Assembly (NCBI GenBank): GCA_035362835.1
Contig: DAOSDY010000001.1
Span: forward strand, 1 to 64,000
Source: Melioribacteraceae bacterium
Lineage (GTDB): Bacteria; Bacteroidota; Ignavibacteria; Ignavibacteriales; Melioribacteraceae
Length of the DNA stretch: 64,000 bases
Reading direction: 5' to 3'
This document shows positions 24,842 to 33,421 of this stretch, in pieces. A program made the position numbers and the translations under genes. Positions within the stretch are counted from its first letter, which is position 1. Every line of letters begins with the position of its first letter. The notes under the pieces were generated by a model that did no database searches, was not told the origin of the DNA, and worked only from the letters and a program-made list of their open reading frames with translations.

Positions 24842-24867
24842 AAAAAACCCCCGGAAACGGGGGGTTT
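24842..24867 (-). terminator. Intrinsic terminator of the B12-binding mutase gene
   Basis: On the minus strand AAACCCCCC-GTTTC-CGGGGG forms a GC stem with a small loop and runs into TTTTTT. It lies 14 bp after the stop of the gene at 24881 and before the operon starting at 24772, so the two transcription units are separated. Confidence 0.85.
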
Positions 24868-24880
24868 AGAAAGGGAATGA

Positions 24881-25288
24881 TCAATTTTTCGGGTGGCTGA
24901 CAACCCATTCTTTCAGAAATTTTATTATTTCAGTTGTAGGAGTACCAGGAGTAAAAAGTTCTCCGACGCCTAATTCTTTTAGTTTATTCAAATCCTCTTC
25001 AGGAATAATTCCCCCACCGAAGAGGAGGATATCATCAACTTTCTTTTCCTTCATAAGATTCAGGATTCTTGGAAAAATAGTCATATGCGCGCCGGAGAGA
25101 ATAGAGATTCCAATAGCATCAACATCCTCCTGGATTGCGGCTTCAACAATCATTTCAGGTGTTTGCCTTAGACCTGTATAGATCACTTCCATACCAGCAT
25201 CTCTGAGAGCCGCGGCAACAACTTTAGCTCCTCTATCATGACCATCCAATCCGGCTTTTGCCACTAGTACTCTGATTTTGTGTTCCAT
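24881..25288 (-). CDS. Methylmalonyl-CoA mutase C-terminal B12-binding subunit
   Basis: A 135-residue stand-alone cobalamin-binding domain. The family motif for the cobalt ligand is visible as DGHDRG in KAGLDGHDRGAKVVAAA, followed by GLRQTPEMIV, GISILSGAH and LLFGGGIIPEEDL, as in the C-terminal domain of methylmalonyl-CoA mutase and of the split McmA2/HcmB subunits. I place the start at the ATG at 25288, with CGGA upstream, rather than 13 codons earlier. The catalytic large subunit is not in the window, so the substrate acid (methylmalonyl-, isobutyryl- or ethylmalonyl-CoA) is unknown. It has its own terminator and is transcribed alone. The 164 bp upstream hold no gene that I can see. Confidence 0.9.
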   Translation of the reverse strand: MEHKIRVLVAKAGLDGHDRGAKVVAAALRDAGMEVIYTGLRQTPEMIVEAAIQEDVDAIGISILSGAHMTIFPRILNLMKEKKVDDILLFGGGIIPEEDLNKLKELGVGELFTPGTPTTEIIKFLKEWVVSHPKN

Positions 25289-25452
25289 TTTTATATCCGT
25301 TTTCTTAATAATATCAATTTTATACATACGAAAAATACTACCAGTTTAGTCAAAAGACAATTTCATTCCGGAATCTGCAGATGAAAAATGATGAAACCAG
25401 TTGAGAGAAGTATAATGGCCTGACTTACAATAAAATCAGAGATAAGTACCGA

Positions 25453-26217
25453 TCAGCGTTTGGAAGATTTAACAATTTTATCGTAATATTTGCGAGCAAT
25501 TTCGAGATCGGACGGGGTGTCGACAGAGAGACTATCGATTTCCGTAATTACTATTTTCATTTTATATCCGTATTCGAGAAAGCGGAGCTGTTCTAATTTT
25601 TCGATCTGTTCGAGATCAGTCGGTTTTGATGCTGTGAATTTAAGGAGGGCATCACGCCTATAAACGTAGAGACCGATATGCTTATACATTTCAGCGTTTT
25701 CGATCCTCTGCAGATTAGTGCGGGCATCGCGGGCAAACGGGATAGGAGAACGCGAGAAGTACATTGCAAAATTGTTGTAATCGAAAACAACTTTAACAAC
25801 AGAGGGAGATTTCATTTCTTCAACGCTTTTTATTCTTTTAGCAAGCGTTGAGACACTTACTTTCTTATCGAATAAGAGAGGTTCGATAGCTTCATCGATC
25901 ATTTTACCTTTGATAAAAGGTTCATCGCCCTGAATATTAACTATTATGCCGGCATCGGGAATTTTTTCTGCAACCAGAGCGATTCGGTCGGATCCTGTAG
26001 CAACATTCTGAGGAGTCATATAGACTTCAGCGCCGAAATCCTTAGCAACCTTGAAGAGGCGGTCGTCATCAACAGCAATAACAACTTTATCGAGCAATTT
26101 GGATTTTTTAGCTGACTGATAGGTATGCTGGATCATCGGTTTGCCGCCGATATCGGCAAGAGGTTTTCCCATCAGCCGGGTGGATGCAAAACGCGCGGGT
26201 ATTATACCGATTATCAT
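25453..26217 (-). CDS. kdsB: CMP-Kdo synthetase KdsB
   Basis: Activates Kdo with CTP for transfer to lipid A. The 254-residue nucleotidyltransferase has IIPARFASTRLMGKPLADI with the sugar-nucleotide site, VATGSDRIA, NIQGDEPFI, YFSRSPIPFARD and KHIGLYVYRRDALL, the usual KdsB motifs. It is the last gene of the long Bat-gatC run, 19 bp after gatC, while the other Kdo genes lie about 4 kb to the left in a separate operon. There is no clear terminator behind it. Confidence 0.96.
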   Translation of the reverse strand: MIIGIIPARFASTRLMGKPLADIGGKPMIQHTYQSAKKSKLLDKVVIAVDDDRLFKVAKDFGAEVYMTPQNVATGSDRIALVAEKIPDAGIIVNIQGDEPFIKGKMIDEAIEPLLFDKKVSVSTLAKRIKSVEEMKSPSVVKVVFDYNNFAMYFSRSPIPFARDARTNLQRIENAEMYKHIGLYVYRRDALLKFTASKPTDLEQIEKLEQLRFLEYGYKMKIVITEIDSLSVDTPSDLEIARKYYDKIVKSSKR

Positions 26218-26236
26218 ATTAGTTCTTTAGAATAGA

Positions 26237-26527
26237 TCACTGGTTTATAACTTTCGGTACTTTGAAGAACTGATGGTCGCGATCGGGGGAATTTTTCAAC
26301 GCTTCCTCCCTGTCAATTGAATTTTTCAGAAGATCTTCACGAAAAACATTTTCATTCGGTACCGGGTGCGACATCGGTTCAATATTGTCTGTATTAAGCT
26401 GGTTAAGTTTTTCAAAAAAGCTTAATATTTCATTGAAACTGGATGTAAATCCTTCCAGTTCCTGTTCATCAAAGTTGAGTCTTGCCAAATCCGCAATATA
26501 TTTTACATCATCGATGGATACAGACAT
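26237..26527 (-). CDS. gatC: Asp/Glu-tRNA amidotransferase subunit C
   Basis: A 96-residue protein of the GatC family, which stabilises the GatAB complex that amidates Glu-tRNA(Gln) and/or Asp-tRNA(Asn). It begins MSVSIDDVKYIADLARLNF, followed by MSHPVPNENVFREDLL and a C-terminal DHQFFKVPKVI, as in other GatC. The length is normal. It lies 10 bp after the VWA lipoprotein gene and 19 bp before kdsB. gatB is elsewhere in the window (45630) and gatA is not present, so the subunits are encoded at separate places. Confidence 0.93.
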   Translation of the reverse strand: MSVSIDDVKYIADLARLNFDEQELEGFTSSFNEILSFFEKLNQLNTDNIEPMSHPVPNENVFREDLLKNSIDREEALKNSPDRDHQFFKVPKVINQ

Positions 26528-26537
26528 TTAAGATTCC

Positions 26538-27809
26538 TTAATTAAACCCGGCGCTGTTAAAAGTTGTAGAAATAAATGATTGATCCCCCTGGTAGGGATT
26601 ATTTTTGATTCTAACTCTAAGAGAGTGATCCCGATCGCCTCTTTTAGGACTGCTGTACGTCATTACATAAAAGCTGTTTGCAAATTTGACAACCCGGTTT
26701 TCCATTTCAGAGAATCTCCGGATTATTTCGTTCTCCTGACCCGGTTTAAAACTTCCACCAGTACCAAAAGCATTTATTATTTCCGGTTGAAGCGACGGAC
26801 CGACGCCGATTGTATAGACAAGTTTATTATGAATTGAATTCAATCCTGAAGCCAGTGAGACGGAACCCTGTGTATCCTCGCCATCGGAAATAATAATTAA
26901 GCATCCCTGAACAATTTCGTCGAGAGAAAAGATGTCGTCCCATTTTTTCGAACCGGTTATAACAGATCCGTAAAAATCAGTTGTCCTTACACCAAGCAGG
27001 TACTGTGTATCGATAATATTTTTTAACTGGTTTACATCGGATGAATAATCGCTAAGGAGTGCTGCCTTATCGGAGAACTGATAAACCGCGACTTCCTGAT
27101 TGGGTCTTATTCCGTTAACAATTTCTTTAGCCGAATTTCTGATTGTACCGAGATCATTTTCAAGACTTGTACTGTTGTCGAGCAACAGAACTGTTTTCAG
27201 TTTATAAGGGGATGCTGCACGCTTTTCAATTTTTAATCCTGATTCCGAGATAGATAACGGTAATTCGTCTTCAAAAACCTCGAAGTCGGATAATTGAAGA
27301 TTTGTAACACCGCTTCCGTTGAGATCGAGTACCTGGAAAACCACTTCTACAGTATTTGGCAACCTGGTTTCAGTCCTGTGAAGTTTTAGAGCATATCCGT
27401 TAATCGTTGGCATTGTAGATGGAAGAGTGGTAAAATTCCATACCGGGCCAGACCTTGAAACCCCGTCATTTCCTTTCGCAACAATACGCCAGAAATATTT
27501 TGTATTGTAGTTAAGCGGCGGAGTAGTAAAAGATTTACTTTGTGTTGTAGTGTATTTAATAAGCGGCGGATTCATAGGTCCGAGGTATACATCATACTCC
27601 GAAGCATTATCGCATTCCCATTTAAGGGTTACAAAAAGAAGCTGATTAAGAGCACCGTCTGATGGAGCCGGGGTATTAGGATAATTCTTATCCGAAGTAA
27701 CCGGATCAATAATCGGCGTCGTCTCTGATGGCGCAGTAGAATCGAAGGAACAACTGAAAGCAATTAGAGCAACTAAAAGTAAAGGTACTTTGCTAATCCG
27801 GTTTAACAT
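26538..27809 (-). CDS. Lipoprotein with fibronectin-like and von Willebrand A domains
   Basis: A 423-residue exported protein with a signal peptide ending in a lipobox (AFSC, Cys20). Residues about 40-130 look like a fibronectin type III-like domain (LKWECDNASEYDVYLG, FWRIVAKGNDG). Residues about 190-390 are a VWA domain with a MIDAS motif (LLLDNSTSL) and IISDGEDTQGSV near the second ligand. It lies in the same run as the Bat genes and may work with them in the periplasm or outer membrane. Ligand and function are unknown; the domain order is what I can see. Confidence 0.82.
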   Translation of the reverse strand: MLNRISKVPLLLVALIAFSCSFDSTAPSETTPIIDPVTSDKNYPNTPAPSDGALNQLLFVTLKWECDNASEYDVYLGPMNPPLIKYTTTQSKSFTTPPLNYNTKYFWRIVAKGNDGVSRSGPVWNFTTLPSTMPTINGYALKLHRTETRLPNTVEVVFQVLDLNGSGVTNLQLSDFEVFEDELPLSISESGLKIEKRAASPYKLKTVLLLDNSTSLENDLGTIRNSAKEIVNGIRPNQEVAVYQFSDKAALLSDYSSDVNQLKNIIDTQYLLGVRTTDFYGSVITGSKKWDDIFSLDEIVQGCLIIISDGEDTQGSVSLASGLNSIHNKLVYTIGVGPSLQPEIINAFGTGGSFKPGQENEIIRRFSEMENRVVKFANSFYVMTYSSPKRGDRDHSLRVRIKNNPYQGDQSFISTTFNSAGFN

Positions 27810-27856
27810 TTATCGATTGATTTTCTCTTTGTACTGCCGAAATATAATGATAAAAA

Positions 27857-28966
27857 TTAATAATGTAACTGCCGGAATGACTGATTGATTGCATTGATCC
27901 GCCGGTTAATAGAGGGATGACTGTAAAAGAACCACTCAACCAGGGGGTGCGGGTTTCTATCCCCCAGGTTCTGATCGGTCAATTTTTCCAGAGTATTGAT
28001 AAATGCCTCCTTCTTGCCTGTAGTTCTGACGGCATAGTCATCCGCCTCGTATTCGAATCGGCGGGAGATGAAATTTGATATGGGAGTAAAAAACAATCCA
28101 ATCAGTGTTCCGAATAAAACAAGAAGAGGGAGCACGGAGATTTGAGTAATTGAATTAAAACCGAAAAACCGGATTGAGCCGGAGAAAAGCAAAGCGATTA
28201 AATAAAACGTAAAAAAGCTGAGAGAAGTACTGATGATAATATTCTTGATTATATGCTTTTTCTTAAAATGCCCCAGTTCATGAGCGATAACTGTTTCAAT
28301 CTCATCAGTAGTATAATTTTCGAGAAGTGTGTCGCCAAGCAGAATTCTTTTAGTTCTGCCGAGTCCGGTAAATGCGGCATTCGCTTTTTTTGTATTACGG
28401 CTCATATCGAATTTGTAAACATTATTAACTTTAAGTCCGGCTTTCAGGGACAACTCTAATATCCGGGTTTTTAGCTCTTCGTCGTCAACCGGTTTTACTT
28501 TATAAAATATGGGAAGAATTAGAACCGGGAGTATTTGAGCAAGAATGACCGATACAAAAAAGATCAGAATTGCAAAAGGGAGCCACCAGTTCTCCAAGAA
28601 ATAGTTCAGTATGAAGTAGAATATCAGTAAAAGCGGAATACCGATAACTGCTCCAACCAGGGTTTCTTTTAAATTCTCAACAATCCATTTAAGGAATGTT
28701 TGATTGGACAGGCTATACTTATGCTCCAGATAATAACCGGTATAATAATTTACGGGTGCAAAAATTATTGAAAGGAAGAGGGACAATAGCAGTACATAAA
28801 CTAGCAGAACTAAATAGCTGTTTGAAAAATAATCTCTTATAAAAATCTCAGTTTGAAGACTTAGTCCGGAATACAAAAAAAAGAAGAGTAGAAGAAAAGA
28901 CAATATCCCTTTTCCAATGCTGAAGGAAAGTTTAATGTTGTTATATTTCTTGGCATCTCCATTCAT
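27857..28966 (-). CDS. M48 family zinc metallopeptidase (CAAX-protease/HtpX-like)
   Basis: A 369-residue integral membrane protease. Several N-terminal helices (about 15-35, 50-70, 100-150) are followed by the M48 catalytic site HELGH (His229, Glu230, His233) and a downstream FEYEADDYAV that provides the third zinc ligand. The overall layout, with NAAFTGLGRTKRILLGDTLL before the zinc site, matches the Ste24p/CAAX prenyl protease 1 branch rather than short HtpX. Bacterial members take part in membrane protein quality control. It lies 40 bp after batE and 47 bp before the VWA lipoprotein. Confidence 0.9.
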   Translation of the reverse strand: MNGDAKKYNNIKLSFSIGKGILSFLLLFFFLYSGLSLQTEIFIRDYFSNSYLVLLVYVLLLSLFLSIIFAPVNYYTGYYLEHKYSLSNQTFLKWIVENLKETLVGAVIGIPLLLIFYFILNYFLENWWLPFAILIFFVSVILAQILPVLILPIFYKVKPVDDEELKTRILELSLKAGLKVNNVYKFDMSRNTKKANAAFTGLGRTKRILLGDTLLENYTTDEIETVIAHELGHFKKKHIIKNIIISTSLSFFTFYLIALLFSGSIRFFGFNSITQISVLPLLVLFGTLIGLFFTPISNFISRRFEYEADDYAVRTTGKKEAFINTLEKLTDQNLGDRNPHPLVEWFFYSHPSINRRINAINQSFRQLHY

Positions 28967-29006
28967 TATACAGGTCTTCCGTGTTTAAGCGGTAAGAAAG
29001 GATTGA

Positions 29007-29774
29007 TCAGATAAGTCCGAAAACATTCTGCGGGATCCATCCGACTTTACCATCCACCAGGCGGATTTTATACCATCCATTAACCTGATCCTCAACAACG
29101 AATTTAATCCCTTCATGGATAACGAACTGGTCGTTGCTTTTTTGATCCGGAGCGACTTTTACTGAGTAGATCTCTTCGGTAAGGACACCATAATCAGTTA
29201 CAGCTTCGTGATTATAACGCGAAATCAGAATTACTACAACTAAAATTAAAAGCGCGAGAGAAATTGAGCCGGCCATTAATGAAATTTTCTGTATCCTGAT
29301 TCTTCCGGAGAGAATAAAAAGTCCAATCGACGTTAAGAAAATCCAGAAAATAATAACAGTAATAACAGACCAGCCGCTCAAAGAGAAGGAAGTAATAAAC
29401 ACCTCCCACCATTGAACGATGAAAATTTTAGGTAGCTCAGTAATTTTATCTACAGTGCGGGAATTAGCGACTTTCAGGTTGAACTGAATATCCTCGTCGC
29501 CGGGTGAAAGTTTTAATCCTCTTTCATAATAAAGGATGGCATTACCGATACTGCCGGATTTGAAATAGGCATTTCCGAGATTATAATAGAGAGCAGGACT
29601 TTCGTAACCCTGAGAAAGAATCGGCTTGTATGCCTGGATAGCCTGATCATATTTCTGATCCTGATAATATTTATTCGCCCTTTCCATTAATTGTTCAGGC
29701 GACTGCCCCCAATTCAAAACTGGAAACGATAAAAACAGAACGATGACACATACGGCCTTCATAAAATTATTCAT
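29007..29774 (-). CDS. batE: BatE-like TPR/SH3 membrane protein
   Basis: A 255-residue protein with a signal peptide (about 1-23, VLNWGQ), tetratricopeptide repeats (about 25-105, YNLGNAYFKSGSIGNAILYYERGL), two transmembrane helices (about 128-150 and 165-185) and a C-terminal bacterial SH3 domain (about 198-255, VNGWYKIRLVDGKVGWIPQ). This is the BatE layout of the Bacteroides aerotolerance (Bat) operon. It starts 4 bp inside batD. Its exact role is not known. Confidence 0.85.
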   Translation of the reverse strand: MNNFMKAVCVIVLFLSFPVLNWGQSPEQLMERANKYYQDQKYDQAIQAYKPILSQGYESPALYYNLGNAYFKSGSIGNAILYYERGLKLSPGDEDIQFNLKVANSRTVDKITELPKIFIVQWWEVFITSFSLSGWSVITVIIFWIFLTSIGLFILSGRIRIQKISLMAGSISLALLILVVVILISRYNHEAVTDYGVLTEEIYSVKVAPDQKSNDQFVIHEGIKFVVEDQVNGWYKIRLVDGKVGWIPQNVFGLI

Positions 29775-31606
29775 TTCTTCTTCTCCAGAGCAGAATCGAC
29801 TTCAACAATCAGTTTAACCGTACTGTTATAGATTTCCGAAGCCGAAGTAGAAGTTTCCCCCTGAGGAGCGAAACGGACAAATTCGCACTTCTCAGCAACA
29901 GATTTTACACGATCGATTAAGTTATAATCGACGAGTTTCGATTTTAATTTTTCAAGAGCGGTTTCTAATGTAAACTCCGATTTCTGTATACCCAGTTTAT
30001 CTTCAAGGTATCCGTAGAGAGCCTGGGACAGCTCCATATAGAATTCCGAGATTTTATTTTCGTCGAGCGCTTTCTTGGAAATCTTCAGACGCAAGCGGGC
30101 AGCTTTTTCGGCTTTCTGATATTTCATAAGTTGAATATTTCCATAGAGTTTTTCCTGCCGCTTTCTATAACCAACCGCAATAATCAAACCGAAGACAGGC
30201 AGAATGAGTGAGATCCAGAACCAGGGTTTAAGAGCCGAATTATCCTGCCTCCTCTCAAGTCCGGAATCACCGGTTTTAATAAACCTGATATCTTCGCTTA
30301 ATAATCTAACATCCTCTTTGGCATAATTGCTTGCAACCGGTTCGTACTGTCCTTCACCTTTTACTACATTAATTTTAAAAACGGGAGAATTGAGAGTAAC
30401 ATATTTCCTGGCGGAGGGATTAAAGAAAGAAAACTCCATCGATGGAATCTCTTTATCGCCCTGGATTCTCGGCACTATCAGATATTCAACAATTTTCTGA
30501 CCCGAGACAACTCCGCTTTTGTTTACATTATCATAAACCTTGGGATCATATTTTTCGAAACCGGCCGGGAGCTGCGGTTCAGGGGCTTTTAATAATTGGA
30601 TATTCCCGGATCCGGAGAGTGTAAGACGGAGTGTTATACTTTCATTCGTTACAACTTTGTCTTTATCTATTTCAGTTTTAAAATTGAAATTACCAACAGC
30701 ACCGTTAAATGACGCAGGAACTCCTGCTGCCGGAAGCGGATCGACTTCAACTCTGAGAGTATTCGACTTTGCCTGATATTCAACAGTCTCAGTCCTTCCG
30801 AAGAAAGAATCATTAAAGAACTCGTCGAATACATCATTACCCGTTTTTTTCTTTTTCACGATGACCGGGATATTCAGTTCAAAAGGCGTAACGTTCAGCT
30901 GACCGGTCTTAGTTGGAAAGAGAGCAACTTTTTTAATTGTAGCAACACGGTACCTTTCGCCCTTATACATTCCGACGTCGAAAGCGATAGTTTGGGAAGG
31001 ATCGATTTCGACAGCCCAAAATCCCTGATACTGAGGAAGTTTGGTAATCTGCGGAGAAGAGATATTTAATTTCGTATAGAGTTTATATGTGACAGTCAGC
31101 TGTTCGCCCAGGTAAACACGGTTCTTATTCGATTCAGCTACAATAAAAACATTTTTTGCAAGTTCCTCTTCCGAATACCCGCCTGTGCTCTGCTGCTGTT
31201 GCTGTGGAGTTCCCTTTTCCACTTTTATATTTATCGGATTGGTGCGGTATGTTTTACCGCCGAACTCGACTGAAGCAGAGCCAATAGTATAATCGCCGAT
31301 TCCTGAAGGCTGAAGAATATAGACAAATGAAAGTGAGCCGGAGACCTTACCGTTAATTATCTGCATACTTGTCGATTGATTTGGTCCGGATAAAATTCTG
31401 AATCCGCTGAAATTAGGCGGGCGGAAATCCTTCACGCCGTTCACATCACTTCCCGAAAAAGTAAAATAGACCTGAAACCGATCGTACTGGCCGACAGTTG
31501 TACGGTCTACACTCGAATTAAATTCCTGAGCATTGGAATAATGGAATATTCCGTTAAGAAGGAATAGAACAACTAAGAATAAACTGATTTTTTTTACTGG
31601 TTTCAT
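29771..31606 (-). CDS. batD: BatD-like protein
   Basis: A 611-residue envelope protein of the BatD/oxygen tolerance family. It has a signal peptide (MKPVKKISLFLVVLFLL...SNAQ), a series of Ig-like beta domains (about 30-440) with a Gln-rich linker, a transmembrane helix (about 465-485, PWFWISLILPVFGLIIAVGY) and a cytoplasmic helical tail. I place the start at the ATG at 31606 because it opens a classical signal peptide; a GTG at 31675 overlapping the batC stop codon (GTGA) would add 23 residues and is a real alternative, since neighbours use the same 4-bp overlap. Function is known only from the operon's role in stress and envelope integrity. Confidence 0.88.
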   Translation of the reverse strand: MKPVKKISLFLVVLFLLNGIFHYSNAQEFNSSVDRTTVGQYDRFQVYFTFSGSDVNGVKDFRPPNFSGFRILSGPNQSTSMQIINGKVSGSLSFVYILQPSGIGDYTIGSASVEFGGKTYRTNPINIKVEKGTPQQQQQSTGGYSEEELAKNVFIVAESNKNRVYLGEQLTVTYKLYTKLNISSPQITKLPQYQGFWAVEIDPSQTIAFDVGMYKGERYRVATIKKVALFPTKTGQLNVTPFELNIPVIVKKKKTGNDVFDEFFNDSFFGRTETVEYQAKSNTLRVEVDPLPAAGVPASFNGAVGNFNFKTEIDKDKVVTNESITLRLTLSGSGNIQLLKAPEPQLPAGFEKYDPKVYDNVNKSGVVSGQKIVEYLIVPRIQGDKEIPSMEFSFFNPSARKYVTLNSPVFKINVVKGEGQYEPVASNYAKEDVRLLSEDIRFIKTGDSGLERRQDNSALKPWFWISLILPVFGLIIAVGYRKRQEKLYGNIQLMKYQKAEKAARLRLKISKKALDENKISEFYMELSQALYGYLEDKLGIQKSEFTLETALEKLKSKLVDYNLIDRVKSVAEKCEFVRFAPQGETSTSASEIYNSTVKLIVEVDSALEKKK

Positions 31607-31671
31607 ATATTTAAAAATTTTGTGCCCGAATCTAAATGAAATTATTATGATACATTCAATACGTCTCTTAA

Positions 31672-32367
31672 TCACCAGTCTTTTTCTCTTACAACAGGTT
31701 TACCTTTAATCTGACGTAATTTTTTCTGCAGATCCTGTTCATTATTCTTAAGGGCTTCAAGAATTCTCTCAGCATCCTCTTTCGAGATCTGATTTTTCTG
31801 CTGCTGTTGCTGCTGCTGATTCTGCTTATCCTGATCTTTATTCTGATCGTTCTGATTCTGGTTTTGATTCTGGTTCTGCTGCTGGTCTTTGTTCTGATCC
31901 TGTTTATCCTGGTTCTGCTGCTGTTTATTCTGATTCTGTTTCAGCATGTTGAGTGCATAAGAAAGATTGTACTTAGTCTCCATGTCATCGGGATTCAGTT
32001 TAAGAGCGTTTTTATAAGCGCCGATACTTTCCTGCAACTTCTGGGATTTAAGTAGTGAATTGCCGATGTTATGGTAAACCCTTGACTGATTAATTTTATC
32101 CTCAGTAAAAGAGAGGGAATTTTTAAAGGACTGAAGAGCTTCGTCGTATCTTCCCTGTTTATAATACGCATCACCCAGATTAAAATGGCCTTCGAACAAC
32201 TGGTTATCTTTTTCCAGACCCTTTTTAAAATTGACCTCAGCTTCAGCATATTTATTATTTTTATAAAGGTCTACCCCGTCGTTAATCAAACCACGTTTCG
32301 ATTGAGCAGAAGCAACCGATAATGCAGCTACAAAGAGAGATACTAAGAAAACAAGATTTTTTTTCAT
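31672..32367 (-). CDS. batC: BatC-like TPR protein with Gln/Asn-rich tract
   Basis: A 231-residue exported protein with a signal peptide (MKKNLVFLVSLFVAALSVASAQ), about three tetratricopeptide repeats (about 30-130: EAEVNFKKGLEKDNQLFEGH, GDAYYKQGRYDEALQSFKNS, GNSLLKSQKLQESIGAYKNA), then a long Gln/Asn/Asp/Lys low-complexity tract and a short basic C-terminus. The start is the ATG at 32367, preceded by a strong GAGGCGG site and overlapping the batB stop codon by 4 bp (ATGA); an earlier start (32406) would add 13 residues with no signal-peptide character. BatC is thought to bridge the VWA proteins BatA/B and BatD. Confidence 0.86.
   Translation of the reverse strand: MKKNLVFLVSLFVAALSVASAQSKRGLINDGVDLYKNNKYAEAEVNFKKGLEKDNQLFEGHFNLGDAYYKQGRYDEALQSFKNSLSFTEDKINQSRVYHNIGNSLLKSQKLQESIGAYKNALKLNPDDMETKYNLSYALNMLKQNQNKQQQNQDKQDQNKDQQQNQNQNQNQNDQNKDQDKQNQQQQQQQKNQISKEDAERILEALKNNEQDLQKKLRQIKGKPVVREKDW
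31797..31941 (-). repeat. batC: Low-complexity CAG/AAT-rich tract inside batC
   Basis: About 145 bp of imperfect short repeats (CTG, TTCTGATT and related units as read on the plus strand) that encode alternating Gln, Asn, Asp and Lys. The tract looks prone to length change by slippage. It keeps the reading frame here. Similar Q/N tracts occur in other BatC proteins, so the biological point is probably a flexible linker. Confidence 0.8.
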
Positions 32368-33407
32368 TGTTCCGCCTCTCCCGGTTTTTCGAATCTCATC
32401 AGCCACCTGGCTCTGTTAAAAGAAATAAAAAACTCGGCAAAAAGAATAATGATTGCCGGGAATAAAAAATAATAGAAACGGTCCTCGTACTCGGTAATTT
32501 TTTTAGTGCCGTATTCAGTCTGCTCAATTTTAGCGAGATCGTTATAGATCGATTCCAGTTCATCCTCGGTATTGGTTCCCCGGTAATACTTCCCTTCGGC
32601 TTTTTCGACAATCGATTTAAGAGTTGTCTCATCAAGTTTTGTAAGAACTATATTACCCTGATTATCCTTCTTATATCCGGTTTGAACACCGGACTGATTA
32701 TAGACAGGAATTGGAACACCCGCAGGTGAACCGAGTCCGATAGCATAAATAGCAACATCTTTGGAATTGGCATCGTCAACCGCTGAATCTATATCCCCTT
32801 CGTGATCTTCACCGTCGGTGATAACAACAATTGCCTTTTTAGTGCCGTCATCGTAGCGGAACGATTTAAGAGCCAATTGTAAAGCAGGGCCGATAGCAGT
32901 CCCGGCCTGAGGGACCGAGTTGACATCGACGGCAGAAAGGAAAAGATTAGCTGCAGAATAATCCGAAGTTAACGGGAATTGGACGTACGCTTCGCCCGCG
33001 AAAACGATAAGTCCGATTCTGTCGCCTTTGAGTCTCTGAATCAGTTTAGAGATTTCATATTTAGCTTTTTCGAGGCGGCTCGGTTTAATATCCTCTGCGA
33101 GCATACTTTTGGAAACATCAAGTAGAATATAGACTTCAATACCGATCTGTTTTGCTTCCTCTATTTTAGTTCCGACCTGCGGATTTGCAAGCGCAATAAG
33201 AAGAAGAACAAGTGTAAAAGCAAAGAGACCGAATTTAAATGGTGATTTGAATCTGCTCCGCAACGGGAATAGAATTGCGTGAAGTTTAGTGCCCGCAAAT
33301 TTTTCGAGAAGTTTATTCTGTTTCTTATAAGTAAACCAGAAAAAAACAATTAAAAGGGGAATTAAAAAAAGTGCGTATAAAAATTCTATGTTTGCAAAAC
33401 GAATCAT
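32364..33407 (-). CDS. batB: BatB-like VWA membrane protein
   Basis: A 347-residue inner-membrane protein with an N-terminal helix (about 8-26), a second helix near 55-73, a VWA domain (about 90-280) with MIDAS LLDVSKSMLAEDIKPSRL and VITDGEDHEGD, and a C-terminal helix (about 313-330). It is paralogous to BatA next to it. It overlaps batC by 4 bp and lies 14 bp after batA. Together the two VWA proteins are thought to form a complex with the MoxR ATPase in envelope stress resistance. Confidence 0.9.
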   Translation of the reverse strand: MIRFANIEFLYALFLIPLLIVFFWFTYKKQNKLLEKFAGTKLHAILFPLRSRFKSPFKFGLFAFTLVLLLIALANPQVGTKIEEAKQIGIEVYILLDVSKSMLAEDIKPSRLEKAKYEISKLIQRLKGDRIGLIVFAGEAYVQFPLTSDYSAANLFLSAVDVNSVPQAGTAIGPALQLALKSFRYDDGTKKAIVVITDGEDHEGDIDSAVDDANSKDVAIYAIGLGSPAGVPIPVYNQSGVQTGYKKDNQGNIVLTKLDETTLKSIVEKAEGKYYRGTNTEDELESIYNDLAKIEQTEYGTKKITEYEDRFYYFLFPAIIILFAEFFISFNRARWLMRFEKPGEAEQ

Positions 33408-33421
33408 CTATTACCCGGTTT

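Noticed and set aside
31807..32055. Hydrophobic plus-strand frame opposite the batC Gln/Asn tract
   Set aside because: It is the complement of the Gln/Asn repeats, which always reads as Leu/Ile/Val; a composition artefact.
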